Origin: Callosobruchus maculatus
Lineage: Eukaryota; Arthropoda; Insecta; Coleoptera; Chrysomelidae
NCBI GenBank assembly: GCA_951848785.1
Contig: CATOUR010000049.1
Location: forward strand, 1 to 64,000
Length of the DNA stretch: 64,000 nucleotides
Direction of reading: 5' to 3'
This document shows positions 21,426 to 32,666 of the stretch, one piece after another. How positions within the stretch are numbered: position 1 is the first letter of the stretch; each line of letters opens with the position of its first letter. The translations under genes were made by a program, and so were the position numbers. Under the pieces are notes generated by a model, which worked only from the letters and a program-made list of their open reading frames with translations, had not been told where the DNA came from and did no database searches.

Positions 21426-23390
21426 CGATTCTGTCTCCCACTAAACAGAAGCCGTCTGCGAAGCTATACAGGGTGTCCAGTTAGTGTGTAATTCTTCGAT
21501 ATCTCGTAAGGTATACCTGATAGAAGAAAATATCAAATACAAAAGTTATTTGGTTACTTAAGGCGCATATTATAAAAATATTTTGAAACATACAGGGTGT
21601 TGCGGGAAAGTAGGATAGTGATCAACTTAATTTTTTTATATGAAACTATAACTTTTTCTTAAATTCCTCTAATTTCCATCATTCATCTCTATTCAACCCT
21701 AAAATATTTTTGGCATCGATTGCGACGTTGCCAAGTTATAATTTATTTTTTATTAATTTCCGGATTAGCAAGGTCGCAATAATACGTCCAAATTTATATA
21801 TTCCTTTAACTTTTCTCAATAATATTATACAGCGAGTTACATGAATATTAAATGGATATTATTTTGGATGCTATCAGCAATTTGTATCTACAAGGTGTTT
21901 TTGGCAGAATTTTAAATTACGGTAACTTGAGGGTCATTTTACTTTGTTTTTTTAAATGTAACACCCTGTATTTTTTATTTTAAACCAAAATATCTACTAA
22001 TAATATATGTATAATATATATGATATAGTAATAATATAGTAATATTTTTTTTCGCGTTTGCGACATTGCCAAGTTATAAATTATTTTTCCAAATTTTTAA
22101 ACAAATATCCCCGATTTTCATTTATTTTAAATAGAATCCTCTACTCATTTTTATTGCAATGAATTGCGCATGTCGAATTTAGTAAGATCTCACAATTTCA
22201 AAATTTTGTTTCTATTAATTACTGAGCTACGGCAACACCGCTTTTTCAATAAACAGTACCGGAACGCTTAAATATTTCCAAAACTGCCACAGGCTGGAAG
22301 GGTGAAATTCAACACTTTGAGGTTCTTGAACATACAGAATTCAAAAACGCTAACATCAGAATTGTCAGATTTACCACTTTTACGTTAGACTTCATAAATG
22401 GGGCATTCCATTCAAAATTATGACATAAAATTGGTAACTCTGACAATATTGATGTTAGCGTTTTTGAATTCTGTGTGTTCAAAAACCCTCAAGTATTGAA
22501 TTTCACCTCTCCAGCTGTGGCAGTTTTGGAAATATTTAAGCGTTCCGGTACCGTTTACTGAAAAAGCGGTGTTGCCATATATCAGTAATTAATAGAAACA
22601 AAATTATGAAATTATGAGATCTCACTAAATTTGGCATTCGCAATTCATTGCAATAAAAATAAGTACAGGATTCTATTTTAAATAAATTAAAATCGGGGAT
22701 ATTTGTTTGAAAATTTGGAAAAATAATTTATAACTTGGCAGAGTCGCAAACACGATAAAAAATATTACAAAGCGAGATAGGGTATTAGTAGATATTTCGA
22801 TTTAAAATAAAAAATACAGGGTGTTACCTTCAAAAAACAAAGTAAAATGACCTTCAGGTTACCGTAATTTAAAATTCTGCCAAAAACACTCTGTAGATAC
22901 AAATTTCGGGTAATATCCAAAATAATATCCACTTAATATTCAAGTAACTCGCTGTATAATATTATTGAGAAAAGTTAAAGGAGTATATCAATTTGGACGT
23001 ATTACTTGCGACCTTGCAAATTCGGAAATTAATAGAAAATGAATTATAACTTGGCAACGTCGCAATCAATCCCAAAAACATTTTAGGGTTGAATAGAGAT
23101 CAATGATGGACACTAGAAGAATTCACGAAAAAGTTATAGTTCCATATAAAAAAATTATATATATTTCAAAATATTTTTAGAATATGCATCTCAAGTAACC
23201 AAATAACTTCTGCATTTGGCATTTTCTTCTATCAGGTATACCTTGCGAGATATCGAAGAATTACACACTAACTGGACACCCTGTATATTGGATTGGATGT
23301 TGTTTCCAGCAGCTCGTTGGTGTACAGCAGAAACAGTGTAGGGGATAGGACAGATCCCTGAGGCAGCTCTGTCCAAGGCGGGGCGATGAA
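21426..23390 (-). pseudogene. CR1-group LINE (family A) fragment split by a palindrome
   Basis: Two pieces of one minus-strand fragment: 23390-23286 encodes APPWTELPQGSVLSPTLFLL (RT block B) and 21468-21426 encodes SFADGFCLVGDR (active-site region, second catalytic Asp changed to Gly). They join in the right order once the 1.8-kb palindrome at 21469-23283 is removed. This is a second, independent fragment abutting 20695-21425. Confidence 0.75.
21469..23283. repeat. 1.8-kb near-perfect palindrome with CAGGGTG boxes (copy 1)
   Basis: Terminal inverted repeats start CAGGGTGTCCAGTTAGTGTG and continue as arms of about 850-900 bp (left 21469-22366, right 22430-23283) around a loop of about 60 bp. 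TA flanks both sides (21467-21468, 23284-23285) inside a CR1 fragment. CAGGGTG or its complement recurs inside each arm (for example 21595, 21961, 22821). No coding capacity; short frames are chance. Structure and TA duplication suggest a foldback MITE moved by a Tc1/mariner-type enzyme. Confidence 0.85.
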
Positions 23391-23705
23391 CAGAAGCCGG
23401 CTAAGGTTACTTGTCGGCTTGTATGTCATGGGGGTGGCAAGTGTCCCAACGTGTGCACCCTGTGGAGAGGAGGAAGAGTCCTCGGCACACATTCTATGTC
23501 GCCAGACTATACTACATTCAAGAGTCCTTCAACCTGAAGACAGAAAATGGGCAGGACCCAATGCCATCCTCGCCTTTACTATGAGGGCTGGACTTGGGAA
23601 CTATGGGTAGAAAAGGTGCTTAAGGATCCCCTTGTAGGCTTACACACTGGTGGTTCTGTTTACCAGAAAGCTTCTACCCTCATTTCATTCATTCATTCAT
23701 TCATT
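23391..23705 (+). mobile_element. RNase H-type LINE, 3' end fragment
   Basis: Plus strand: RLRLLVGLYVMG, then the knuckle CAPCGEEEESSAHILC, then a 3' UTR that resembles the LINE at 10511-12400, ending in an (ATTC)n tail at about 23681-23705. 5'-truncated and too short to encode an enzyme. It abuts the CR1 fragment at 23390. Confidence 0.75.
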
Positions 23706-24139
23706 CGAGTGTCGATTTGTTGTCATTTTGTAGTTTATATTTGCCCTACAAACCTGTGTCCTTTTCTTCAACTCTATATGTAACAATGTCCTCTCTTGCA
23801 TTATTTCTTTGTATCCATACGCTAAATAAAAAAAATTAATAGTTAACATTAAAATCTGTCCACGCATACAAAGGGTACTGTAGGAGAGCTTTGAAAGATA
23901 ATGGAACAATGAATCATAGGAAGCTGCGTGTCGTCTCGCCTAAAGATTTAGGCTGTGCTAATCAGAGCACACGAATGGTCTTCTTCTAAAACACATTTAT
24001 TTTACATTTACGTAACGCAGAGGTAAAAGATACCGTGATATCACGGTAAAGCATCTCTAACGTTCCCTAAGGAAGCTATACACAAATCCGCAGACCATTC
24101 CTCGGAAATCCTGCCATTTCATGCGCTGATTGTGCGAGC
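23706..24139. other. No gene; 18-bp palindrome
   Basis: 24031-24048 is the perfect palindrome TACCGTGATATCACGGTA. Otherwise AT-rich without recognised content. Confidence 0.4.
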
Positions 24140-24480
24140 TCGTACAAGATAGACCTCTCCTTTTGGGGATCCGGAAGTCCTCAAAAATGCTCCGCTATCG
24201 CCCGCAGCGAGCGGTATAAATTCTAGTCGGTAGTGTGGTAGTGATCGTTTATTTTTGCCTATCCGTTTTTTTCCGGGACCGGAGCCGGGAGACCGGAGCG
24301 ACGGCGGCGGCGGCGGGCGAGTGTACGTAGAAAGAGCGTCTTATCCCCGGCCGTTTTATCCCTCTCTTCCTCTCCTGAATTATTCATCCGGCTCGACCGT
24401 AACCTGACCGTAACTTTAACGTGCGCTGTGCCGTGCTCGCTGTTCCTCCGCTGCTTTTCTACGTTGTCCTACTGACAGTG
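24140..24480 (+). promoter_or_regulatory. CpG-rich block with TATA box, candidate promoter/5' UTR
   Basis: Unlike the AT-rich surroundings, this stretch is GC- and CpG-rich, with a GGCGGCGGCGGCGGGCG run near 24305. A TATAAA box at 24214 is followed about 30 bases downstream by possible initiator sequence. That could be a core promoter and first non-coding exon on the plus strand, but no downstream host exon is recognisable. The next coding-like sequence is a P-like transposase remnant at 24604. Confidence 0.3.
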
Positions 24481-24603
24481 GCGGAACGAACAATTCGTAT
24501 GTGGCAGGGTCATCATACCCGTGTGTGAGACTTGTTTACCGTAGTAAAGTTTGATAAAACATTTTAACATTAATTATTTGCGAGTTTAACACATATTTGA
24601 ACA

Positions 24604-25070
24604 ATGGTTTATTGTGCGGTTGTGGGTTGTTCCATCAATAATAATAAAGAAAGTAAAAACTATTCGTCACACTACTGTTACTTGGGATGGTTTGGACAAT
24701 GTGGCAGGTTTCATTGCATTTAAGTTGAAAAATAAGGAGAAACTGGGTTATATCCCAGATTGCACAGATACTTCTCTCACTTGGGTTAACCATTTAACAG
24801 AAGGTGGACTACAAAAACATACAGATGAGTTCTTGGCAAAATGTAATGAGCTCGGCCATATATTTTCCAACTATAATGGAAACGCTGTGAAAATTGAAAA
24901 AACTATCTTGCGAATTTAAACAAATTATCAGAGAATGTAGATGTGACTGATGAAGCAAAGATGAGCTTGTTTTTTAGATGGAAAATGTATTTCAGAATAC
25001 GAATTATTTATAAGGGAATTAGAGAGACCTCGAATATTAAAAAACGGAAATTCACTAAGATTGTAAAATA
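24604..25070 (+). pseudogene. P-like (THAP9-type) transposase, internally deleted
   Basis: The start codon at 24604 opens MVYCAVVGCSINNNKES, the first part of a THAP zinc finger (CxxxxC spacing). In a different frame, 24650-24919 continues directly with the far C-terminal region of P-type transposases: TWDGLDNVAGFIAFKL, then TWVNHLTEGGLQKHTDEF. After a one-base frameshift near 24905 it ends FFRWKMYFRIRIIYKG and KKRKFTKIVK. The whole catalytic middle (RNase H-like fold) is absent. THAP fingers bind the element's ends. I could not define terminal repeats. Confidence 0.7.
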
Positions 25071-25074
25071 GTAT

Positions 25075-26206
25075 AAAGTAATAAGTATACAGGGTCCTGC
25101 GACGGTACATCCGGCTTTCCTAGCGCCTTTTCTATTTGGAATAAAAAAAATGCTACATAAAATAAAAATGCGCTAAAAGATGGTTGGAGATTTACCATTT
25201 GCAGATCTTATTTTGATATTTCATTTTTAGTTCATCTAGAGAAAGGCTAGTTCTATATGCTCTTATTCACCTCTTTTTCAGTTCTTATTATCTGTCCAAA
25301 ATATATTTCCCTATAGACTCATATTTATAGAATCAATACCTAACTATAACACAAGAGCGCAACAAATAATGTGAAATATACCCAAGCCACCAGAAACCAT
25401 CACTACAAGTGCATCAACCTTTTTAATTCAAACATATTATTAAACAGATACATGGTATGAAAACATTTTGAAAAAAAGTGAAGAAAAACCTATTATTACT
25501 AGGAATCTTCAGTATACGAGAATTCACCTGTACTAGTTAAATACAATGCCCAGAAAGATATTGTATTGTTATATTGTGATATGTTTTTATTTTATGTTTA
25601 ACATATACGTATAGTATAGTATAGTAGTATAATAAGAAAATTTGATAATGTATTTTTCTTATCCCATAATTTCAAAAATTCCAACGTTACCAATCATTAG
25701 CAGAAAAAACACAATACTCATTCGCCATAAACATAATGCCATTATGCTTGTTCATGATTTTTAAAAACCTCTAATGATAAAATCATGTTATTTATTTCTT
25801 GTCTACCTTTTAGTAAGAGAACTGTACAGTAAATACATATGCAAATTGGCTTGAAGAGCTGGTGACGCAACATCACAATCTATATATAAAAAATAAGAAC
25901 GGTAATCAAAGGCTCCTGAATGGAGTATATAAAAATTCCACCCCCTACCCGAGAAATTTTCCCACAAAAAGATGGTTTCACTAGGCACTCCAATCGATTT
26001 CTTATATGAGATTTTAGAAAAATACGTCCAGACCGCTCTGGCTTTGTTCTTTTTCCACAACGTAAATTTTTTTGAGTACATATATTCAAATTTTTGTATC
26101 TGAAATTCAGTACGCTCGGAACTACTGCAAGCGGGTCAGGCGTCGAGTAATATCAATTCTCCGTATAACTATTTCACCAATTTTTTATTCAGATACAGAG
26201 CAATAT
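25075..26206. other. No recognised gene
   Basis: AT-rich; a TATAG micro-repeat at about 25609-25632. Frames at 25803-26089 are short and lack recognisable domains. Confidence 0.45.
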
Positions 26207-26210
26207 GTAT

Positions 26211-26245
<35 letters not shown>

Positions 26246-28797
26246 TCGTTTATTTCCAACAGGTTGAACCCAATTACAGGAAATGCAAAAACAACACAAT
26301 CAGATATAAAAGTGTGAAATAACATTATAAAATATAGAAAAAGATGTATCAACTAAATCTAAAGGTGCTCAGTATTATTCAGCTCGGATTTATAGTGGCT
26401 GATAATTGACTCACAGCTGTCATTATAAATATCACAATGTTTACAAATGGTGTTGAATAACGAGCACATAACATTTAAAGGAGATTTTAACATAATGTTT
26501 GTATGATAGGGGTTACAATAAAAAAGAGGTGGATGGCGGTTACCTAACCTTGGAACACAAATGTCAACTTGTCCCAAAAGACAAGGACAATCAGTTATGC
26601 CATTCATTAGTCCATATAAAAATGATAACGCAAAAGCATTCCGTCTTGTGGATAACCTATCAATACTAAACATTTCCAGCAGTGTACTATGACAGAATCC
26701 TCTGGGCGGGTAAACACCAGTACATTTCAGGAAAAAATACTTTAAAGCTTTCCGCTGAATGGCTTCAACTATATGAACTGAGTTTTGGTAAATAGGAGAC
26801 CAGATTAGGGTTCCGTATTCTAACTTGCTTCTAACAAAAGAAAAATATAGTATCTTCAAGCTATTGACATTAGAGAATCCCTTCCAATTTCTAATACAAA
26901 ATCCAAGCAATCTTGATGCAGCAGATGTAATATGATTTATGTGCTCGGCAAATGTCAATTTACTATCAAATATGATTCCAAGATCTTTGAAAGAGGAACA
27001 TCTTTCTATAATCTGGTCGTTGATGTTATAATCATCATAAATCAAATAGTTTGACTTTCTCGTAAAAGACACCACTTTGCATTTAGATATATTAATAGTG
27101 AGAAAATTACGCGAACACCACGAGGAAATTAACGTCAAATTATTTTGCAATACGGCACAATCACCAAACGATTTTATTGATGTGAATATCTTGAGATCAT
27201 CCGCAAAAAACAGATGCAGGCATTTAATTTCGAAAGACAAGTCATTGATGAAGATTAAAAATAACAATGGTCCGAGATTGGAGCCTTGAGGCACTCCAGA
27301 AGTGGCTTCATAGTAACTTGACCTAAATCCACCGTATTCCACATACAGCTTTCTTCCACGGAGATATGACCTCATAAGCGATAAGAGCGATTCAGATAGA
27401 CCCACTACTCTGAGCTTATCCAGAAGCACGAAGTGATCAACCTGATCAAATGCCTTCTGGATATCAGTGTAGATGACATCCACTTGCCCCTGCGAATCTA
27501 GCACTTCAGACATGTATTGAGTGATCGAAGTCAAGTTGGTAATAGTGGATCTATTGCTCATGAAACCATGCTGACTTATTGATATCATACCCTTGACAGA
27601 CCAATAGATAGTGTCGTAAACAATGATTTCGAACAACTTTCCAAAGTTACTCAAAATGGCTATTTGACGATAATTAGATACATCAGCAGTAGCTCCACCT
27701 TTATGAATCGGACAAATTTTCGTCATTTTCCATATATCTGGATATTTTCCTGTTGTTAGTATTAGGTTGAATAATCGAGTTAGTGGCTTGGAAAATATAT
27801 ATATGCAATCTTTTACAAGAAAACTGGAAATACCGTCGCAACCAGAGGTCATTTTATTTTTTAATTTTTTTGATGCTTTAATTACATCCTCTTCAGTAAT
27901 AAATTTCAAAGAAATCGTGGAGCTGTCAGTGTAGAGAGGTAAGGATAAAGACCTTGATGGATCAGACTGGATAAAAGCCGTAGAGAAAAAATTGGCAAAA
28001 CTGTCAACTATATCCTGAGGTGTATCGAAGGCATAACCGTCGTGCATCATTTTTGAGGGAATTCGAGATTGTTGCTCCTTAATATGGACAAAAGACCAAA
28101 ATTTGTTGGGGTCAGTTGCAACGGAATCTTCCACTCTTTGAACATATGCAGAATAGGCAACGCTGATCTGATTCTTAACCAACTTTCTGAGATTATTAAA
28201 TTGGGTCTGAAAATAAGTAGTTCTGTATCTATTCCAGTTTTTCCTGGCTTTGTCTTTTCTGCCTATATTTATTATAATTTCTTTTGTGAACCAAAGAGGG
28301 TATGCGCGAGTGTTATACCTATATTTAGGAACATGTATTTCAAAGATATTATTGATAATAGAATACAGAATCGAACAAGCATTATCAACATCACCTGCAT
28401 TATCTAACTGTGACCAATCTACACTAAGGAAGTTATTATACAATCCTAAAAAGTCAGCCTTACGAAAATTGAACTTAGGAGTATTACTGAACGAAAATTT
28501 CTTTTGTCTACAAGATACACTAAATTCAAAAATGAGCGCAGGATGATGAACATCCTCCTTAATTAGCGGTGAAACATCTCTAGATACCTCAACATCAACA
28601 CTCGCTAAAATAAGATCGAGTAATCGACCGTTCTGATTTGCAATGCTATTAAAATTCTTTAAACCACAAAATGAAATAAAATTGTTAATAATATGAATAT
28701 GATATGTATTGTTTATATTATACTGTGCATTTTCATTTTGTATGAATATTAAATATCTAATTACACAGATATAACAAGAAACGAAATAAAACTTTCA
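26207..28797 (-). mobile_element. Jockey-like LINE, 5'-truncated, with intact RT frame
   Basis: A non-LTR retrotransposon on the minus strand: open frame 28794-26359, short 3' UTR (26358-26247) and a simple-repeat tail of about ten (AAAT)n units at 26207-26246. The 5' end, including most of the endonuclease and any first ORF, is missing. Length of the remaining body is about 2.6 kb. Target-site duplication not identified. Confidence 0.85.
26359..28794 (-). CDS. LINE reverse transcriptase with endonuclease C-terminus
   Basis: About 811 codons without a stop. The first 117 encode the end of the apurinic-type endonuclease (LLDLILASVDVEVSRDV, then HHPALIFEF, the usual D/SxH strand with a changed first residue). 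Counting from 28443 as residue 1: a finger region with SGCDGISSFLVKDC (about 200), NYRQIAILSN (258), QHGFMSNRST (291), block A YTDIQKAFDQVDH (Asp327), block B GVPQGSNLGP (383), block C FFADDLKIF (Asp415, Asp416), block E LGIIF (about 485) and a thumb with KLEYGTLIW. All RT catalytic aspartates are present, so the frame was intact recently. It copies its own RNA at the nicked target. No initiation context remains, so expression is unlikely. Confidence 0.85.
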   Translation of the reverse strand, partial: KFYFVSCYICVIRYLIFIQNENAQYNINNTYHIHIINNFISFCGLKNFNSIANQNGRLLDLILASVDVEVSRDVSPLIKEDVHHPALIFEFSVSCRQKKFSFSNTPKFNFRKADFLGLYNNFLSVDWSQLDNAGDVDNACSILYSIINNIFEIHVPKYRYNTRAYPLWFTKEIIINIGRKDKARKNWNRYRTTYFQTQFNNLRKLVKNQISVAYSAYVQRVEDSVATDPNKFWSFVHIKEQQSRIPSKMMHDGYAFDTPQDIVDSFANFFSTAFIQSDPSRSLSLPLYTDSSTISLKFITEEDVIKASKKLKNKMTSGCDGISSFLVKDCIYIFSKPLTRLFNLILTTGKYPDIWKMTKICPIHKGGATADVSNYRQIAILSNFGKLFEIIVYDTIYWSVKGMISISQHGFMSNRSTITNLTSITQYMSEVLDSQGQVDVIYTDIQKAFDQVDHFVLLDKLRVVGLSESLLSLMRSYLRGRKLYVEYGGFRSSYYEATSGVPQGSNLGPLLFLIFINDLSFEIKCLHLFFADDLKIFTSIKSFGDCAVLQNNLTLISSWCSRNFLTINISKCKVVSFTRKSNYLIYDDYNINDQIIERCSSFKDLGIIFDSKLTFAEHINHITSAASRLLGFCIRNWKGFSNVNSLKILYFSFVRSKLEYGTLIWSPIYQNSVHIVEAIQRKALKYFFLKCTGVYPPRGFCHSTLLEMFSIDRLSTRRNAFALSFLYGLMNGITDCPCLLGQVDICVPRLGNRHPPLFYCNPYHTNIMLKSPLNVMCSLFNTICKHCDIYNDSCESIISHYKSELNNTEHL

Positions 28798-29040
28798 AAA
28801 ATCAATGCTTTGGAGCCATGTGCTTATAGACTTTTGTCACGCGGTGACCTCATGCGCAGACCGGTTCGAAATCTGTCCGCCAAGTGATCATATCTGTCAG
28901 AGTCGTAGTATCATGACTGGCGATCATTATGATGTTATTGTTGTCTAGGTATTTCAGGACCTGTGTGTTAATGGCAGTCTCCATAACATAATTGATAGGT
29001 TTTTGGTTTTATTAGGAATGGGCAGTATGCAGCCAAACTT

Positions 29041-29840
29041 TCATGCAGCGGGAAAAATACCTTGGCGATACGATAGTTTGAAGAGTTTGTAAAGAATAGG
29101 TGCAAGCTTAACGACACAGCGTTTAAGGGCAATGGCTGGAATTTGGTCAGGACCAGTAGCTTTCTTCCTGTTTAGTTTTTGGAGGATGCTTTTTACATCT
29201 GGATATTGAAATTTGACCTCTGCCATTCTCGAGTTCACGTTTATGGTGGTGGTCGGAGTACTCCTTTGAGAGTCTACAGTAGAATCGGCTGCGAAAAGCT
29301 TCCCTAAGATGTCTGCCTTTTCTTGAGGAGTAGAAGCGATGGGCTTGTCCTCTCTGGTCAAGAGTGGTACTGACGAATAGGAAAAGTTCAGTCTAACAGC
29401 CTAAGCTATAGTCCAGAACGTTCTGGATGAACTAGGACATGAGAGGAGCTTTGTTTTGGTTGTGTTCCTCCTTGTTGCTGTCAATCACGCGTTTATATTG
29501 ATTTTTAGTGGCGATAAAACCGCGGTGGTTCTCGGCATTTGGATTTTTCCTTTATTCTTTGTAATGTTGATTCTTAGAAGTAACTCCATATCTACAATGC
29601 CGATTAAACCATGGCTTGCTTTTGGAGCGACTCTTGGCGACATGTAGAATATAGGCTTCCATGCCGGACATTAATACCTCTGTTATTTCTGGCGCGCAAG
29701 CTGATGGGTCTCATTTGAAGCAGATGTCGTTCCAGGGAAAGGACTGGTAGTATTCCCTTAGGTCGTTCCACTTTGCCGATTCGTAATGCTACACCCGGCG
29801 AAGCTTTGTATGGTGGAGATCTGGAGAATCCATCTTGCAT
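29041..29840 (-). pseudogene. CR1/Jockey-group LINE, pre-RT to first RT blocks
   Basis: Minus strand. The linker between endonuclease and RT reads AKWNDLREYYQSFPWNDICF and SKSKPWFNRHC with stops between. An open part (29361-29041) follows: LTREDKPIASTPQEKADILG, then LNRKKATGPDQIPAIALKRC (RT block 1) and SYRQGIFPAA, where it stops abruptly. The RT core with the catalytic aspartates is absent. A related, more complete but decayed copy lies at 56980-57915. Confidence 0.75.
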
Positions 29841-29982
29841 CTTCCTTGCTGCTGTCAGTCACGTTACTATTATCATATTACAGTATTGAGCAGAGTAACA
29901 AGTATTATAAACTCAAATATACAAGGATAACAGTGTATGGACAAGACAAACAGAATGAAAGACTGAATTACAAAGAAAATAG

Positions 29983-30570
29983 TCACAAGGCGCTGCACCA
30001 CCTGTCATAATTGTTTTTAAAATCATTGATAGAAGCTGAGCTCACCACGTAGAGAGGCAGGTTGCTCCATGCGTCGAAAATGCGGTTGGATAGGAAACAC
30101 TGACGAACTGAAGTGCGGAAAGCTTCTTTCTGCAACTTGAAGTTATGGCCTCTGAGGTTGTTTTGCGACAGGCGGTATAGATGACATACATCTACAGTGG
30201 ACATGTTATTTATGACTTTATATGTTATAACGAGGTCGCTCCGCAGTGTTCTGGCAGCAAACATTGATAGTTCAAATGACACACGACGTTCATCATAACT
30301 TGGTCTTTGGATACCAAAGGGAATCCGCGTCGCACGTCGTTGTACAGCTTCTAACAAGTTCTTGTCGCGCATGAAAACTGTATCCCAACTAGGACCGGCA
30401 AATTCCAAAATGGGTCGTAAGTTTTATATAACAAAGAACAGGTACTAACGTCACATCCATGGAAAGATCTCTCCATCATGTAAAGCAGCCTTTTAGCTTT
30501 GGACGTAACGCTATGAATGTGTTCAGACCAAGATAACCTATCTGTGACTATTACTCCTAGATCGGTGTTA
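29983..30570 (-). pseudogene. CR1/L2-group LINE, C-terminal domain
   Basis: Minus strand. Reads DLGVIVTDRLSWSEHIHSVT (30570-30500), KRLLYMMERSF, then after a frameshift near 30420 EFAGPSWDTVFMRDKNLLEA, VQRRATRIPFGIQRPSYDER, LRSDLVITYKVINN and CFLSNRIFDAWSNLP. This is the thumb and C-terminal region that follows RT block E. The fragment is a separate insertion from 29041-29840, because on the minus strand it lies upstream of a part that should precede it. Confidence 0.75.
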
Positions 30571-31004
30571 GTTAAGTATCAATGCTAGAAATAAACAGAG
30601 TTTACCTTCTTGACTCAATGCCTCAATGTCTAATAAAATATGCTGCTGTGAAAGGGCTGAAAGCAAGGCACGGTAACTGTATAGTGAATACGAGCGTTGA
30701 ATAAATCCCCGGATTACATGTGTGAAAGGAGAAAAAGCAATTAAGTGAGAGAAAGGGGTTAAACGTCGGGGAGGAAGAAAGTTATCTTTTTTCCTGGTAG
30801 TCGGGAGCCCTGGAAACGCCTAAGGTTCCTTATTTATGCAAAGGAGTGCGATAAATTGCACGAAATGGACTTAATCGGTGCTCGTTGGTCTAGTACCCAG
30901 TGGCGTATCTCTCTCAACAAACCTTCAACGAGGAAACCACAAACTTGCAATTGCGCTACTAATGTAAAGTGAAGTGCAAAATAATTAGGTGACACTTAAA
31001 ATAT
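30571..31004. other. No recognised feature
   Basis: Mixed composition, purine-rich at 30725-30785. No domain or repeat partner found. Confidence 0.4.
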
Positions 31005-31390
31005 GCCAAGCTTTTCTTCTTCTTTAAGTGCCGTCTCCTATTGGAGGTTGGAAATTATCAATGCTATTTTTACTTTATTTGCCGCTGCTCGAAATAGTTC
31101 TATGGAACTGCATTGATACCACTCCCTTAAATTTCGCAGCCATGATATTCTCCTTCTGCCGATGCTCCTTTTTCCTTTTATTTTACCCTAAATTATGATT
31201 TGTAACAAACGATATCGTTCTCCCCTCATTATATATCCTAAATACAGCAGTTTTTTAATTTTTATATTTTTAACAATTTCACAACTTTTACCCATTAGTC
31301 TAAGAACTTCTTTATTAGTTTTTCGCTGCGTCCAAGATATTTTTAGAATTCTCTATAACACCACAGCTTTTAGGAGCCTACATTACAGAA
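31005..31390 (-). pseudogene. RTE-like LINE, C-terminal fragment
   Basis: Minus strand: WTQRKTNKEVLRLMGKSCEI, KKLLYLGYIMRGERYRLLQI, a stop, GKIKGKRSIGRRRISWLRNL, REWYQCSSIELFRAAANKVK, then the 3' end with a short run of AAG codons. The order matches the tail of the 17265-17745 fragment though it is a different subfamily. Truncated 5' and carrying two stops. Confidence 0.8.
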
Positions 31391-32466
31391 CACATGATCC
31401 GGCACGTACACGTTTTGTCAATTGCAACAACTTCTGAAAAAATTTCGGATACCTATTTAGAGCCAGAAAGTACTTCTCACCATCTAACCAGCTCACCCTG
31501 TACAAAGCCCAGATGGACCTGACCAAGCCAAGAGTACTGCACGCATTTCTAATTTCTAGGGAGCTGCTGGGAATGCTAGCTTGAAACGGCTGTGGGATCA
31601 AAGCTAAAAAATTAGCTTAGCAATAAGCAGCTTGTGATTGATTTTGTCGAAGGGTAATAAATTGTATCCAATTTTTTTTGGCCAAGAGATCTGAAAGCGT
31701 AATCAGACATATTCTGACTGTCTTTGTGTCCACTGTGAAATCCAGAGTAGTTTTTAGGGATAATACTGCAGATTTCAACATAATCTGATACTTTTTTTTG
31801 ACAATTATTGCCTAGAAAAAAATGGGAAGAAGGCTAATCATTTTAAGGTCAGAAAATTCATGGAGAACGTTAGTTTTAGAAATAGCTACTATCAAATATT
31901 TCTCAATAATTTTGAGAAATACCCATTTTCCAAACATAAACAACTGACGATGTGAGTGACATTCAAAATCATTTCTAAAAGACAACGTATAATGCGAGCC
32001 CCTGGTTTTGAGGAACGTATGACACTGTATATTTTGTTCAAATCTAGGACACGAAGAGAAAAGGACAGATTCTCGTTAAAGTTATTTCCATGATATAGGC
32101 TAAACGCATTTGAGTTATTTACAGTAGCAAAACAGGATTAACAAAAGCATCAGGAAGTATTATCTCTACCAATCACCTATCCTTTATATATGTACACCAT
32201 CTTGAAAATTAAGCATTTTAAGGCGTCATGTTCTTATCGCAATGTTCATAAAAATGTGAAGTCTATCACCTGTCGGTTGAATATCCGGATACCGTAAAGC
32301 GTCTCAGTCAGTGAGTTACTGACTGATACTGTTGGCTGATGTGTGAATAAATAAAGAAATTATTGTTGATAAACAAGGATTTCCAGGTATTATCCAGTTG
32401 GACATCGCAATCTAGATTGAATTTTCCAGAATTTCAATGGGCTCTAGAACTGTCCTGTGAGAAGTG
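31391..32466. other. No recognised gene
   Basis: AT-rich. 31430-31780 shows weak resemblance to retrotransposon-like sequence on the minus strand (ATTTTGTCGAAGGG-type words) but no block is clear enough to call. Confidence 0.35.
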
Positions 32467-32603
32467 TAAAGGGCCCCACAGACATCGTTCTTTTTCATCA
32501 GGTTTGCACGACGTGCCAACCGATGTCGGTTAAACCGATGGAACGATACCTCCACATACTGCTCGGTTTTCTTTCAGTTTCTCGTAAATTTTTGGTCTGT
32601 TAA

Positions 32604-32666
32604 CATGGATAATACTTTAGCATTGGCGGCGGCTTTAGCTATTAAAGTGAAATACAGCAAGAAAAA
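32604..32666 (+). pseudogene. Harbinger transposase start, truncated
   Basis: The frame opens MDNTLALAAALAIKVKYSKK, which resembles the N-terminus of ALP1/HARBI1-like nucleases, and is cut off by the deletion junction near 32666. Too short to be functional. Confidence 0.5.

Noticed and set aside
28845..28890. Possible Pol III B box (GGTTCGAAATC)
   Set aside because: A single short match; no A box, no tail and no second copy seen in the window.
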